A stretch of 52,692 bases of DNA from an uncultured bacterium (GCA_903844055.1 CAIMSF010000203.1:1-52692); one strand, 5' to 3'. Positions 20,571-30,898 are shown, counted from the first letter of the stretch. Translations and numbers: made by a program. The notes: a model not told the origin generated them from the letters alone.

Positions 20571-21005
20571 ATGAAAACCTACATGGCAAGTTCGGAAACA
20601 ATTGAAACGAAATGGTACGTCGTCGATGCCGCAGGGCAGAGACTGGGACGCCTGGCAACGGAAGTCGCCTCGGTGTTGAGAGGAAAGCATAAGCCGACGT
20701 TCACGCCCCACGTGAACTGCGGCGACTATGTCATCATCGTCAACGCGGAGAAGATCGAGTTGACCGGCAACAAGTGGAACGACAAGCTCTATTACACCCA
20801 CTCGGGTTACATGAGCGGACTCACCACCACGACGGCCAAGGTCATGATCCAGGAGAAACCGGTCCACATGGTTGAACTTGCGATCAAGGGAATGCTGCCC
20901 AAAACGAAGCTCGGAGACCAGATGTTCGATCGGCTCTTCGTCTACGCGGGAGCGGAACATAAACATTCGGCGCAAAAACCGGAAGTTATGTTGATCAAGG
21001 GATAA
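20571..21005 (+). CDS. rplM: 50S ribosomal protein L13
   Basis: [53 protein letters not shown] 20571. Confidence 0.97.
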   Translation: MKTYMASSETIETKWYVVDAAGQRLGRLATEVASVLRGKHKPTFTPHVNCGDYVIIVNAEKIELTGNKWNDKLYYTHSGYMSGLTTTTAKVMIQEKPVHMVELAIKGMLPKTKLGDQMFDRLFVYAGAEHKHSAQKPEVMLIKG

Positions 21006-21018
21006 GGAGGGACCGACA

Positions 21019-21414
21019 TTGGCTAAATCAGTTATGTATCGCGGCACCGGCAGACGCAAATCCGCCGTCGCGCGTGTCATTTTGAGACCCGGCAAGGGTA
21101 TCGTCACCGTCAATGGCCGGACGCTGGTGGATTACATCACCTCGCCCCTCGCGCGTCTCGACATCTACCAACCGCTCGTCCTCACCGCGAACGAAAACAC
21201 CTTCGACATCTCCGTCAACGTGTACGGCGGCGGGATGATCGGCCAGTCCGGAGCGATCCGGCACGGCATCACCCGCGCCCTTTTGGAAGTCAACCCCGAG
21301 TATCGCAAGATCCTCAAACCGGCCGGCCTGATCACGCGAGACCCGCGCGTCAAAGAACGCAAGAAATACGGTCTCAAAGGCGCCCGCCGCGCACCGCAGT
21401 TCAGCAAGCGTTAG
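21019..21414 (+). CDS. rpsI: 30S ribosomal protein S9
   Basis: [21 protein letters not shown]...[28 protein letters not shown] start. Confidence 0.97.
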   Translation: MAKSVMYRGTGRRKSAVARVILRPGKGIVTVNGRTLVDYITSPLARLDIYQPLVLTANENTFDISVNVYGGGMIGQSGAIRHGITRALLEVNPEYRKILKPAGLITRDPRVKERKKYGLKGARRAPQFSKR

Positions 21415-21426
21415 TCGAACGAACCG

Positions 21427-21460
21427 AAAAACACAGGACCCCACACCCTGTGTTTTTTTT
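21427..21460 (+). terminator. Rho-independent terminator after rpsI
   Basis: aaaaacacagg / cctgtgttttt 11-bp stem and T tract. Confidence 0.85.
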
Positions 21461-21489
21461 GTTTTTGGCTCGAATATGGCAATGCCGCC

Positions 21490-21518
21490 TTGAGTTCGAA
21501 TCTCCAACCCCGTATAAT
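21490..21518 (+). promoter_or_regulatory. Promoter of BspA-like lipoprotein gene
   Basis: TTGAGT - 17 nt - TATAAT. Confidence 0.65.
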
Positions 21519-21563
21519 GAAATCATCGAAGTACCGGAACCGATGGTTCCCAAGGAGATGACG

Positions 21564-22859
21564 ATGACGATGAAGGCAATCCGCATTCTCCCGTTCCTGA
21601 TGCTTTCCCTTTGCCTCGCCGGATGCGAGGAAATCGCGACGACGGCGTCGACGCCCTCGACGACGCTTTCGGCGACGACGACCGCGGCCTCAACCTCCGA
21701 GGAGGATACGACCGAGGCGACGGACACGACGACCCTGGCGACATCGGGTTCGACTGTCACCCTGCACTTCGAAACCGACGGCGGCACCGCCGTCGCACCG
21801 ATCACCGGCGCTTCCGGATCCGCCGTCGAAGCCCCCGCCAATCCCCTGAAAAGCGGTTATGAGTTCGCCGGCTGGTATGAGGACGAGGGGCTGACTGGCT
21901 ACTTCGAATTCGGCTTGATGCCGGGCGAGAGCATGACGCTTTACGCCGAATGGGGGACCGCGGGGCTGTCCTATCAGCTGATGTACGACGACGAGAGTTA
22001 TCGCGTCGCCGCCGGAACGGCCGCGAGCGCGACCGCCGTGATCGTCCCCGGACGCCACCTCGGCCTGCCCGTGACGGCCATCGCCGACCAGGCCTTCTCA
22101 GGTTCGACCAATCTGGTGGAAATCACCCTGCCGGAAGGACTCGTCGAAATCGGCTATCGCGCCTTCTACCAATGCACGAGCCTGACGTCCGTCATCCTGC
22201 ACGAAGGACTGCAGACAGTCGCCTATGGCGTCTTCTACGGGTGCGTCGCCCTCACCGAAATCGACCTCCCCGCATCCTTGACGATCATTTCCGACACGAT
22301 GTTCGCCTACTCCGGCTTGACGCATGCGACGGTTCCGTCATCCGTGACCGAAATCGGCCAGGCGGCGTTTGCCAACTGCACGAATCTTTTGTCCGTCGAA
22401 CTGCCGGATGGACTCCTGACGATCTGGGACGACGCCTTCGCCTACTGCGCGGCGCTCGCTGCGATCGAACTGCCGCTGACCATCACTTCGCTCGGGGCTT
22501 CGACCTTCCAGCATTGCGACTCTCTCGTCGAAATCGTCATCCCCGCCGGCGTTTCGACGATCTGGGAAAACACCTTCGCCTTCTGTTCATCGCTGGAACG
22601 CATCACCCTGCCGGGCGAACTGACCAAGATCGATTTCAGCGCCTTCACGTTCTGCACGAGCCTGGCGGCCATCGTCCTTCCGGAAACCCTAGTGACGATC
22701 ACGTTCAACGTCTTCTACGGATGCGACGCCCTCACGATCTTCGCCGAAGCGGAGAGCCTGCCCGCGGGCTGGCATGAAACCTGGAATCCGTCTAGCCGCC
22801 CGGTCTACTGGGGCGGGGAATGGACGTATGTCGAAGGCGTGCCGACGCCGATCAGTTGA
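21564..22859 (+). CDS. Lipoprotein with Listeria-Bacteroides (InlB-type) repeat and BspA-type leucine-rich repeats
   Basis: Lipobox LCLAGC, Ser/Thr-rich linker, VTLHFETDGGTAVAPI...GYEFAGWYEDEGLTGYFEF...LYAEW, then repeated ITLPEGLVEIGYRAFYQCTSLTSVILHEGLQ LRR_5-like units; SD aaggag at 21552. Confidence 0.85.
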   Translation: MTMKAIRILPFLMLSLCLAGCEEIATTASTPSTTLSATTTAASTSEEDTTEATDTTTLATSGSTVTLHFETDGGTAVAPITGASGSAVEAPANPLKSGYEFAGWYEDEGLTGYFEFGLMPGESMTLYAEWGTAGLSYQLMYDDESYRVAAGTAASATAVIVPGRHLGLPVTAIADQAFSGSTNLVEITLPEGLVEIGYRAFYQCTSLTSVILHEGLQTVAYGVFYGCVALTEIDLPASLTIISDTMFAYSGLTHATVPSSVTEIGQAAFANCTNLLSVELPDGLLTIWDDAFAYCAALAAIELPLTITSLGASTFQHCDSLVEIVIPAGVSTIWENTFAFCSSLERITLPGELTKIDFSAFTFCTSLAAIVLPETLVTITFNVFYGCDALTIFAEAESLPAGWHETWNPSSRPVYWGGEWTYVEGVPTPIS

Positions 22860-22908
22860 GTCGTCTTTCACCCGACCGAAACCGGCGGGCGCACCACGGA
22901 GGAACCTC

Positions 22909-24270
22909 ATGCGTAAACCAATCCTGACGATGTTGCTTGCGATCCTCGCCCTGACGGCCACGGCCTGTCAGAGTGCGACCACCACCACGACCGCACCCGT
23001 CGAAACCACCCTGAACAATGCCACCATCTATGAGGTGAACATCCGCAATTACACCGAGGCGGGGACGTTCGACGCCTTCGCGGAACACCTTCCGCGACTC
23101 AAGGAACTCGGCGTCGACATCCTCTGGCTGATGCCGATCCACCCGATCTCCGAAACGCGGCGGATCGGCTCGCTCGGCAGCTGGTACGCCGTCGCCGACT
23201 ATTTCGCGGTGAACCCCGAATACGGCACCGACGATGATTTCCGCGAACTCGTCGACGCGGCGCACGAGTTGGGCTTTTCGATCATCCTCGACTGGGTCGC
23301 CAACCACACCGGCTGGGACCACCCGTGGATCAACGCCCATCCGGACTGGTACACGCAGGATGGCGAAGGCAACATCACGATCCCGTCCGGCACCAACTGG
23401 AACGACGTCGCCGACCTGAACTATCTCAATTTCGACATGCGCGCGGAAATGATCGCGGCGCTTTCCTACTGGGTCACCGAATTCGACATCGACGGCTACC
23501 GCTGCGACTACGCCGGCGGCGTCCCGCGCACCTTCTGGGAAGCCGCGCGGACGGAGCTCGATGCGATCAAGCCGCTCTTCTGGCTCGCCGAGGACGACAG
23601 CCAGTTCGGTCTTTTGGAGAATGCCTTCATGGCGAACTATGCCTTCGCGATGATGAATACGATCAACGGCGTCGGTCGCGGCTCGCATGACGCCGAAGAC
23701 GTCCGCGCGATGCTCGAACTGAACGCGGTGCGCTATCCCGCCGGGCGGTTCCCGCTGTACTATGCGACCAACCACGACGTGAACGCCTGGGAAGGCAGCA
23801 TCCCCGACCTCCTCGGCGCCGGCGAGTTCGCCCTCGCCACGCTCGTCTTCACGATCCCCGGGATGCCGCTCATCTACTCCGGACAGGAAGTCGGTCTTGA
23901 TCGCGAGCTGCGGTTCTTCGACAAGGACGAGATCGACTGGACCGGATGGGAGACGAACGAGACCTTCCGTTTCTATCAGAAGCTCACGGCACTCAAAAAA
24001 CAGCATCCCGCGCTCTGGCACGGGCTTGACGCGACGCTCGACTTTCTTTCCAATGACGACCCCGACGTGCTCGTCTATGTCCGGGCGAGCGGTACGAGCC
24101 GCGTCGTCGTGATCCTGAACCTGTCGAAGACGTCGCGGTTCCTCACGGTATCGCTGCCCGGCATGACGGGAACCTATCTCGACTATTTCGAAGGCGAAAC
24201 GATCACGCTTGAAGAGACGATGCCGATCCGGCTGGATCCCTGGGACTACCGCGTCTTCGTCCTTTCCTGA
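22909..24270 (+). CDS. Alpha-amylase family (GH13) lipoprotein
   Basis: Lipobox LTATAC; LKELGVDILWLMPIHPISETRRIGSLGSWYAVADYFAVNPEYGT; DGYRCDYA nucleophile, FWLAEDD acid/base, TNHDVN. Confidence 0.9.
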   Translation: MRKPILTMLLAILALTATACQSATTTTTAPVETTLNNATIYEVNIRNYTEAGTFDAFAEHLPRLKELGVDILWLMPIHPISETRRIGSLGSWYAVADYFAVNPEYGTDDDFRELVDAAHELGFSIILDWVANHTGWDHPWINAHPDWYTQDGEGNITIPSGTNWNDVADLNYLNFDMRAEMIAALSYWVTEFDIDGYRCDYAGGVPRTFWEAARTELDAIKPLFWLAEDDSQFGLLENAFMANYAFAMMNTINGVGRGSHDAEDVRAMLELNAVRYPAGRFPLYYATNHDVNAWEGSIPDLLGAGEFALATLVFTIPGMPLIYSGQEVGLDRELRFFDKDEIDWTGWETNETFRFYQKLTALKKQHPALWHGLDATLDFLSNDDPDVLVYVRASGTSRVVVILNLSKTSRFLTVSLPGMTGTYLDYFEGETITLEETMPIRLDPWDYRVFVLS

Positions 24271-24289
24271 ATCTGTCATCATCGAACTT

Positions 24290-24320
24290 GCGTCCCGCCG
24301 ACGGTGGCGGGACGCTTTTT
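24290..24320 (+). terminator. Rho-independent terminator after GH13 gene
   Basis: gcgtcccgcc gacggt ggcgggacgc ttttt, perfect 10-bp stem. Confidence 0.85.
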
Positions 24321-24346
24321 GACGGCTTTGGTTTTGTCGAAATCCG

Positions 24347-24375
24347 TTGTCTTTGGGGTGGTATTGTTATACAAT
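24347..24375 (+). promoter_or_regulatory. Promoter of the ABC exporter operon
   Basis: TTGTCT - 17 nt - TACAAT. Confidence 0.65.
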
Positions 24376-24403
24376 AATGATGTTGCTTTACGAGGTGATC
24401 ACG

Positions 24404-26188
24404 ATGTTATTCGGCAAACACTTGAACAAGCTGTACCTGAAATACGGCCTTCTCTATTTCGTCGGGATCGCGGCGTTGATCGCGGTCGACTTTTATCAAT
24501 TGGAAATCCCCACCCTCGTCGGCGGCATCATCGGCGATCTCGAGCACAGCACGCTGACCGAACAGGGTCTTTGGGGTTACATCGTGCAGATCGCGATCAT
24601 CGCCGCCGTGCTCGTCGTCGGCCGCGTGCTCTGGCGCGTCTGCATCATGGGAACGTCCTGGCGGATCGGCTACGACCTGCGCAACGCGATGTTCGAACAT
24701 GCCGAGAAACTGAGCCGCAACTTCTACCAGCAGAACAAGTCGGGGGCGCTCATGGCGCTCTTCACGAACGACCTCGACGCGGTCCGGATGGCGTTCGGAC
24801 CCGGCATCCTGATGACCTTCGACGTCCTCTTCCTCGGCGCGTTCGCGCTCTACAAGATGTTCTCCCTGCAGCCCGTCCTCACCGTCATCACGATCATCCC
24901 GCTCGCCCTCGTCTCCCTCATGGCGGCGTTCGTCAGCCGGATCACCGGGGCGAAGTTCAAAGCCCGCCAGAAAGCCCTCGAGAACATGTTCGACTTCACC
25001 CAGGAGAACTTCTACGGCATCTCCGTGATCAAGGCCTTCGTGAACGAACTGCGGGAGATCCGGCAGTTCGCGAGCATCAACCAGGACAACTACGAGAAGA
25101 ACATGTCGTTCGTCAAGGTCTCGACCCTGATGCATACCGGCATCGAGATGTTCATCACGCTGATCCGCATCATCATGCTCGCGGTCGGCGGCTACATCGC
25201 CTATCTCACCTTCGGGCTGGCGACCGGCGACCCGGCCAAGCTCGACGCCGCCGGGCTCGCGATGTTCGCGGGCTATTTCGGCACGGTGATCTGGCCGATG
25301 ATGGCGGTCGGACGGCTCATCAACATGCGTTCCCAGGCCCGCGCCAGCATGCAGCGCATCAACGGCCTGCTCGACGCCCCGATCGACGTCGCCGACGCCG
25401 AGAACGTCGTCGCCGACATCGACATCAAGGGCCGCATCGTCTTCAACAACCTGACCTTCAAGTATCCCGGCACGAAGGCCGAGGCGCTGAAGAACGTGTC
25501 GTTTGACATCAACGCCGGCGAGACGGTCGGGATCATCGGCCGCACCGGCTCGGGCAAGACGACCATCGTCGACGTGCTGCTTCGCCTTTACAACCTGAAG
25601 TCCAACGAGATCGTGGTCGACGGCGTCGACTTGATGCGGATCCCGCTCAAGACGATCCGCGGCGCGATCGGCTATGTCCCGCAAGACAACTTCATCTTCT
25701 CGGACACCGTCCGGAACAATATCGCGTTCGGCGTCGACGACGCCTCGCTTCAGGACATCATCGAGATGGCGATCGCCGCCGACGTGCACGAGAACATCGA
25801 CGAATTCCCGAACAAGTACGACACGATCGTCGGCGAACGCGGCGTCACCCTGTCCGGCGGACAGAAGCAGCGCGTCTCGATCGCCCGCGCCCTGATGAAG
25901 GACCCGCCGATCCTGATCATGGACGATTCCTTCAGCGCCGTCGACACGAAGACCGAAGAAGCGGTGCTCGCCAGGCTCCAGGAACTGCGCAAGGGCAAGA
26001 CGACGATTTTGATCGCGCACCGCATCTCGACGATCAAGAACGCCGACAAGATCGTCGTGATCGACGACGGCAAGGTCGCCGCCGTGGGCACCCACGACGG
26101 ACTCATGGCGACGTCCGCCCTCTATTCGGAAATGGTCATCCGCCAGCAACTCGAAGCGGCGATCGAAGGAGGGAACGCCAATGGCTAG
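24404..26188 (+). CDS. ABC exporter half-transporter, degenerate-site subunit
   Basis: TM domain + NBD: GRTGSGKTT, TLSGGQKQRVS, ILIMDDSFSAVD; ATG 24404 with gaggtg RBS. Confidence 0.92.
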   Translation: MLFGKHLNKLYLKYGLLYFVGIAALIAVDFYQLEIPTLVGGIIGDLEHSTLTEQGLWGYIVQIAIIAAVLVVGRVLWRVCIMGTSWRIGYDLRNAMFEHAEKLSRNFYQQNKSGALMALFTNDLDAVRMAFGPGILMTFDVLFLGAFALYKMFSLQPVLTVITIIPLALVSLMAAFVSRITGAKFKARQKALENMFDFTQENFYGISVIKAFVNELREIRQFASINQDNYEKNMSFVKVSTLMHTGIEMFITLIRIIMLAVGGYIAYLTFGLATGDPAKLDAAGLAMFAGYFGTVIWPMMAVGRLINMRSQARASMQRINGLLDAPIDVADAENVVADIDIKGRIVFNNLTFKYPGTKAEALKNVSFDINAGETVGIIGRTGSGKTTIVDVLLRLYNLKSNEIVVDGVDLMRIPLKTIRGAIGYVPQDNFIFSDTVRNNIAFGVDDASLQDIIEMAIAADVHENIDEFPNKYDTIVGERGVTLSGGQKQRVSIARALMKDPPILIMDDSFSAVDTKTEEAVLARLQELRKGKTTILIAHRISTIKNADKIVVIDDGKVAAVGTHDGLMATSALYSEMVIRQQLEAAIEGGNANG

Positions 26189-27977
26189 ACAGAACGCCAT
26201 CGTCGACATCGACTCGATCCGCAGCCGCAAGTATTCCGACTGGACGATCATCAAGCGCCTGCTCGCCTATCTCGGTCCGCATCTCGTCAAATTCATCCCG
26301 ATCACGATCTTCCTCGTCCTGCTCGTCGGCCTCGACCTGATCGGGCCGCTGCTCCTCGCGCGGGTCCTCGACCTCCTCGGAAAGGATCCGATCGACATCG
26401 CCGGCATCCTCTGGATCTCCCTCGGCTACGTCGGCATCATGGCCGTCAACGCGTTCCTCTCCTACCAGCAGACGATGCTCCTCCAGGGGATGGGGCAGAA
26501 GGTCATCTACAGCATCCGCAAGGACGTCTTCGAACACATCGAGACGCTCTCGATCTCCCAGTTCAACAAGGTTCCGGTCGGAAAGCTCGTGACCCGCGTC
26601 ACCTCCGACACCTCGACCTTGAACACGATGTACACCGACGTGCTCGTGAACCTCTTCCGCAACTCGCTCACGATCGTCGGCGCCTTCGTCACGATGTTTT
26701 TGATGCAGGCGACGCTGTCGCTCTACATCTCGGCGGTCGTCCCGTTCGTCGTCCTCGCCTCGATCATCTTCCGCAAGTTCACGCGCCGCGCCTACCGCAA
26801 CGTCCGCACCCAGGTGTCGATCATCAACGCCTTCCTCTCCGAGCATCTGTCGGGGATGAAGCTGATCCAGATCTTCAACCGCGAGCCGAAGAAACTGGAC
26901 GAATTCAAGGAGAAGAGCGGGAAGCTGCGCAAGTACCAACTGACGCAGATGAACACGTTCGCGATCTATCGCCCCTTCATGTACTTCCTGTACGTCGTCG
27001 CGCTTCTGATCGCGCTCTGGTTCGGCGGGAAGATGGCGATCCAGGGCGTCATCACCTTCGGCATCCTCTACGCCTTCACCGACTACATCCACAAGTTCTT
27101 CGACCCGATCCAGGAACTCGCCGAGCAGTTCGACACGATGCAGGCCGCCTTCACCTCCGGCGAGCGCATCTTCGAGATCCTCGACACGAAGCCCGAAGTC
27201 CTCGATGTGCCCGGCGCGCAGCCGATCGCCTTCCAAGGCAAGATCGAGTTCAAAAACGTCTGGTTCGCCTACATCGGCGAAGACTGGATCCTGAAGGACG
27301 TCTCGTTTACGGTCAATCCGCGCGAGACGGTCGCCTTCGTCGGCGCCACCGGGTCGGGCAAGACGACGATCCTGTCGCTGATCGTGCGCAACTACGACAT
27401 CCAGAAGGGACAGATTCTGATCGACGGCGTCGACATCAAGTCGATCGAGATCGGCTCGCTTCGCAAGCAGGTCGGGCAGATGCTCCAGGACGTCTTCCTG
27501 TTCGCCGGCACGATCGAATCCAACATCCGGCTCGGCGACGAGACAATCACCGACGCCGACATCGTCGAGGCCGCGAAATACGTGAACGCCGACCGCTTCA
27601 TCGACCGGCTTCCCGAAAAATACAGCGAACCGGTCCGTGAACGCGGGAACAACTTCTCCTCCGGGCAGCGGCAGCTGCTTTCCTTCGCCCGCACGATCGT
27701 GCATCGTCCGTCCGTCATGATCCTCGACGAGGCGACCGCCAACATCGACACCGAAACGGAGATGCTGATCCAGGAGTCGCTCGCGAAGATGATGAACATC
27801 GGCACGATGATCATCGTCGCCCACCGCCTCTCGACGATCCAGCACGTTGACAAGATCATCGTGATGCAGAAAGGCCGCATCATCGAGATGGGCAATCATC
27901 AGGAGCTGCTCCGCCGGAAGGGGCATTACTACATGCTCTACCAGCTCCAGTATGACCACAAGTACGACCACGCCTAA
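26181..27977 (+). CDS. ABC exporter half-transporter, canonical Walker B subunit
   Basis: TM domain + NBD: GATGSGKTT, NFSSGQRQLLSFA, VMILDEATANID. Confidence 0.92.
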   Translation: MARQNAIVDIDSIRSRKYSDWTIIKRLLAYLGPHLVKFIPITIFLVLLVGLDLIGPLLLARVLDLLGKDPIDIAGILWISLGYVGIMAVNAFLSYQQTMLLQGMGQKVIYSIRKDVFEHIETLSISQFNKVPVGKLVTRVTSDTSTLNTMYTDVLVNLFRNSLTIVGAFVTMFLMQATLSLYISAVVPFVVLASIIFRKFTRRAYRNVRTQVSIINAFLSEHLSGMKLIQIFNREPKKLDEFKEKSGKLRKYQLTQMNTFAIYRPFMYFLYVVALLIALWFGGKMAIQGVITFGILYAFTDYIHKFFDPIQELAEQFDTMQAAFTSGERIFEILDTKPEVLDVPGAQPIAFQGKIEFKNVWFAYIGEDWILKDVSFTVNPRETVAFVGATGSGKTTILSLIVRNYDIQKGQILIDGVDIKSIEIGSLRKQVGQMLQDVFLFAGTIESNIRLGDETITDADIVEAAKYVNADRFIDRLPEKYSEPVRERGNNFSSGQRQLLSFARTIVHRPSVMILDEATANIDTETEMLIQESLAKMMNIGTMIIVAHRLSTIQHVDKIIVMQKGRIIEMGNHQELLRRKGHYYMLYQLQYDHKYDHA

Positions 27978-28045
27978 GAAATTTTCATCGAAGCGCTGAC
28001 GGTTTTGGAACGGATGCGCTATAATGGAAACTGAGGTGATCAACG

Positions 28046-29251
28046 ATGTGTTTTGCGAAATGGTTCAAAAAACGCGATAAGGTCGAATCGAAACCCGCTC
28101 CGGAGCCCGTGAAACCGGCTTCCCCGGCCGTCCCGCCGGCATCTCCTCCGACTCCCGTCATCGTCCAGACGATCCCCGAACTGAAACCTGAGCCGAAGCC
28201 GGAACCGAAGCCCGAACCAAAACCCGAGCCGAAGCCGGAACCGAAACCGGAACCGAAACCGGAACCGAAGCCCGAACCAAAACCCGAGCCGAAGCCGGAA
28301 CCGAAGCCGGAACCGAAGCCGGAACCCAAGCCGGAACCGAAACCTGAGCCGAAGCCGGAACCCAAGCCGGAACCGAAACTGAAGCCTAAACCCGAACCGA
28401 AACCGGAACCGAAACCGGAACCGAAACCGGAACCGAAACCGGAACCGAAACCAGAACCGAAACCGGAACCCAAGCCGGAACCCGCGAAAACCGAAGCCTC
28501 GAAAACCGCTGCCGCCGGAAGGTATTCAGGAAAATACGAAGTGTTCCCGGAAGCGGGGCTCTTCAAGTTCCGCCTGAAGGCTTCGAACGGGGAAATCCTC
28601 GTCGTCAGCCAGGGGTATTCGACGCGCAACGGCGCGCTTGCCGGAATCGACACGTTCAAGAAAAACGTCGAAGGCGGGCTGTTCGAAGTGTATACCGACA
28701 AGAGCGGATTCTCCCAGTTCTTGCTATATAACGCGAACAAGTCGCGGTTGATGTCGACCGGGGAATTCTACGAAGCCGAAACGCGCGCTCAGTCCGCCAT
28801 CGAATCGGTGAAGAAGTTCGTGAACAACGACAAGATCATCCAGCTGGATGAGATTCCCGTCGCCGAAGTCCGCGAGGAACTCGTCAGGTTGAATCCCGTC
28901 GTTTTGAACGATAATGGCAAGATCGAGATCGCCGTCGACGCCAACAAGGAGTGGACCTTCAAACTCAAGGCGTCCAACGGCGAAGTCCTGTTCGAATCGA
29001 ACGGATATGCCTCGAAACCGGGAGCGCTCGCTGGCCTTGAATCCGTCAAGAAAGCGGTCGAAGCCGGCAATTTCCGCGTCTCGCAGGACAAGCAGAAACG
29101 GTTCCAGTTCCGTCTCTACGCCGCCAACGGCACGATGGTCCTCACGGGCGAAACGTATCCGAACGTCGAGAACTGCCTGTCCGCCGTCGATTCCGTCCGC
29201 CGATTCCTGCCGAACGCCAAAATCGTCGAGAAAGCCGCCGAGAAAAAGTAA
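28046..29251 (+). CDS. Protein with (PEPK)n stalk and four DUF1508/YegP-like modules
   Basis: ~25 PEPK tetrapeptides then [143 protein letters not shown]. Confidence 0.85.
   Translation: MCFAKWFKKRDKVESKPAPEPVKPASPAVPPASPPTPVIVQTIPELKPEPKPEPKPEPKPEPKPEPKPEPKPEPKPEPKPEPKPEPKPEPKPEPKPEPKPEPKPEPKPEPKLKPKPEPKPEPKPEPKPEPKPEPKPEPKPEPKPEPAKTEASKTAAAGRYSGKYEVFPEAGLFKFRLKASNGEILVVSQGYSTRNGALAGIDTFKKNVEGGLFEVYTDKSGFSQFLLYNANKSRLMSTGEFYEAETRAQSAIESVKKFVNNDKIIQLDEIPVAEVREELVRLNPVVLNDNGKIEIAVDANKEWTFKLKASNGEVLFESNGYASKPGALAGLESVKKAVEAGNFRVSQDKQKRFQFRLYAANGTMVLTGETYPNVENCLSAVDSVRRFLPNAKIVEKAAEKK
28187..28483 (+). repeat. 12-bp coding tandem repeat (PEPK), including a 60-bp near-identical duplication
   Basis: ccggaaccgaaa/g units; 28201-28260 and 28261-28320 differ at two positions. 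Confidence 0.95.
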
Positions 29252-29267
29252 CCATAACGATGAACCG

Positions 29268-29297
29268 CCGGATTCCCCGTGAATCCGGTTTTCTTTT
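29268..29297 (+). terminator. Rho-independent terminator
   Basis: ccggattc ccc gt gaatccgg followed by ttttcttttt. Confidence 0.8.
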
Positions 29298-29377
29298 TCC
29301 CGTCTCAAAAACGACACGATTTTCACACCGTTCTGTGGTATCATAGGAGTAATCGGTTCGGCGTAACGGAGGTCGCG

Positions 29378-30898
29378 ATGAAACGTATCTTTCTCGTCAT
29401 ACTCCTGTTCGTCGTCGTCGTGTTCATCTACACGGCCGCGGCGGCGCAGTATATCACTATCAATTCCCTCAACTCGCTTTTACAGAGTTGGATCATCGTC
29501 CTCGCAATCGAGATCATGCTCGGCCTCGTCGCCGTCGTCGTGACGGTGCGGATCATCCTGAAACAGACATACGCCTATCACAAGTCGCACTGGATCCTGA
29601 TCATGTTGCTCAGTCCGGTCGTCGGGATCATCCTCTACAGCGTTTTCGCCCGCGACTTCCGGACCGGATCGCTGACCCGGACCCGCCCGCTGATCGCGAA
29701 GAAGGCGTTCCTCAAGCTCGAAGAGACGACTTCCCCCGACTATGGCGCCTATCCCGCGGGGGAGATCTTCCGCTACATCCGCGCCATCACCGGCCGCGCG
29801 GTCTACGATTCCGACACCTATGTCGGTATCTTGACCAACGGCGACGTCTTCTTCCCGCGTCTGATCGCGGAACTCGAGAAGGCCAAGGAATCGATCCTGA
29901 TGGAGTTCTACATCATCAAGTCCGACCGGATCGGCCGTCGCGTGCTCGACATCTTGGCCAGGAAGGCGCGCGAGGGGCTCGACGTCCGGTTGCTTTATGA
30001 CCATTTCGGATCGAACAAGCACCTGAACGCGAAATACATGAGAGGGCTCAGGGAAGCCGGCGTGAAGATCGCCGTCTTCGATCCGCAGCAGATCTCCTTC
30101 GTCGACACGAACGTCAACTTCCGGAACCACCGCAAGGCGACGATCATCGATGGGAAGGTCGGATTCCTCGGCGGCCTCAACCTCGGCGACGAGTACAACC
30201 ACGATTCGAAACGATTCGGTTTCTGGCGCGACACGCACGTGTTGCTCGAAGGCAACGGCGTGACCTCGATCCAGAACGTCTTCGTCAAGGACTGGTACTA
30301 CGTCACCGGGGACGTCCTGGACAAGCCGCTCGACAAGACCGTCGTCTCGTTTCCGGGACTGCTCGCGGTCATCGAGTCCGGACCTGATTTCGAAAACGGC
30401 CTGATCAAGGAAGTCTACCTCAAGATGATCAACGCCGCAAAGCGGTCGATCAAGATCGCCACCCCGTACCTGATCCTCGAGCCGGAAATGATGATTTCGC
30501 TCAAGATCGCCGCGCAGAGCGGCGTCGCGATCGACATCCTCGTCCCGGGCAAGAGCGATTACGCGATGGTCGGGTTCGCCACCCGTTCCTATTATGAGAC
30601 GCTGCTTTCGTACGGAATCAGGGTCCACGAGTATCTCGACACCTTCGTCCACTCGAAGATCCTGATCGTCGACGACGAAATCGCCTCCGTCGGATCGGTC
30701 AACTTCGATCCGCGGAGCTTCCACCTCAATTTCGAGGCGACCGCGGTGTTCGAGAACACCGCCGTGCGGGATTTGGTCACGGCGTTCGCGGCGGACCTCG
30801 AAAAAGCCCCGGCCATCGACATCGAACAATGGAAACAGCGCGGTATGCTCAAACGGCTCCTGCAGGGACTCTTCAACCTGTTCAGCCCGCTATTCTGA
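29378..30898 (+). CDS. cls: Cardiolipin synthase (phospholipase D family)
   Basis: Two N-terminal TM segments, two HKD-type motifs (FRNHRKATIIDGKVGFLGGLNLGDEY; FVHSKILIVDDEIASVGSVNFDPRSF). Confidence 0.92.
   Translation: MKRIFLVILLFVVVVFIYTAAAAQYITINSLNSLLQSWIIVLAIEIMLGLVAVVVTVRIILKQTYAYHKSHWILIMLLSPVVGIILYSVFARDFRTGSLTRTRPLIAKKAFLKLEETTSPDYGAYPAGEIFRYIRAITGRAVYDSDTYVGILTNGDVFFPRLIAELEKAKESILMEFYIIKSDRIGRRVLDILARKAREGLDVRLLYDHFGSNKHLNAKYMRGLREAGVKIAVFDPQQISFVDTNVNFRNHRKATIIDGKVGFLGGLNLGDEYNHDSKRFGFWRDTHVLLEGNGVTSIQNVFVKDWYYVTGDVLDKPLDKTVVSFPGLLAVIESGPDFENGLIKEVYLKMINAAKRSIKIATPYLILEPEMMISLKIAAQSGVAIDILVPGKSDYAMVGFATRSYYETLLSYGIRVHEYLDTFVHSKILIVDDEIASVGSVNFDPRSFHLNFEATAVFENTAVRDLVTAFAADLEKAPAIDIEQWKQRGMLKRLLQGLFNLFSPLF

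Noticed and set aside
21485-21515. tRNA-like T-arm (gagttcgaatctc)
   Set aside because: No matching acceptor, D or anticodon arms and no CCA; the sequence is better explained as the -35/-10 (TTGAGT-17-TATAAT) of the lipoprotein gene.
28187-28483. CRISPR-like or satellite repeat array
   Set aside because: 12-bp units without spacers, in frame, encoding PEPK; a coding tandem repeat, not CRISPR.
27985-28740. Minus-strand ORF with (GSGF)n repeats
   Set aside because: Shadow of the PEPK repeat on the opposite strand; the + strand frame has RBS, promoter, terminator and DUF1508 domains.
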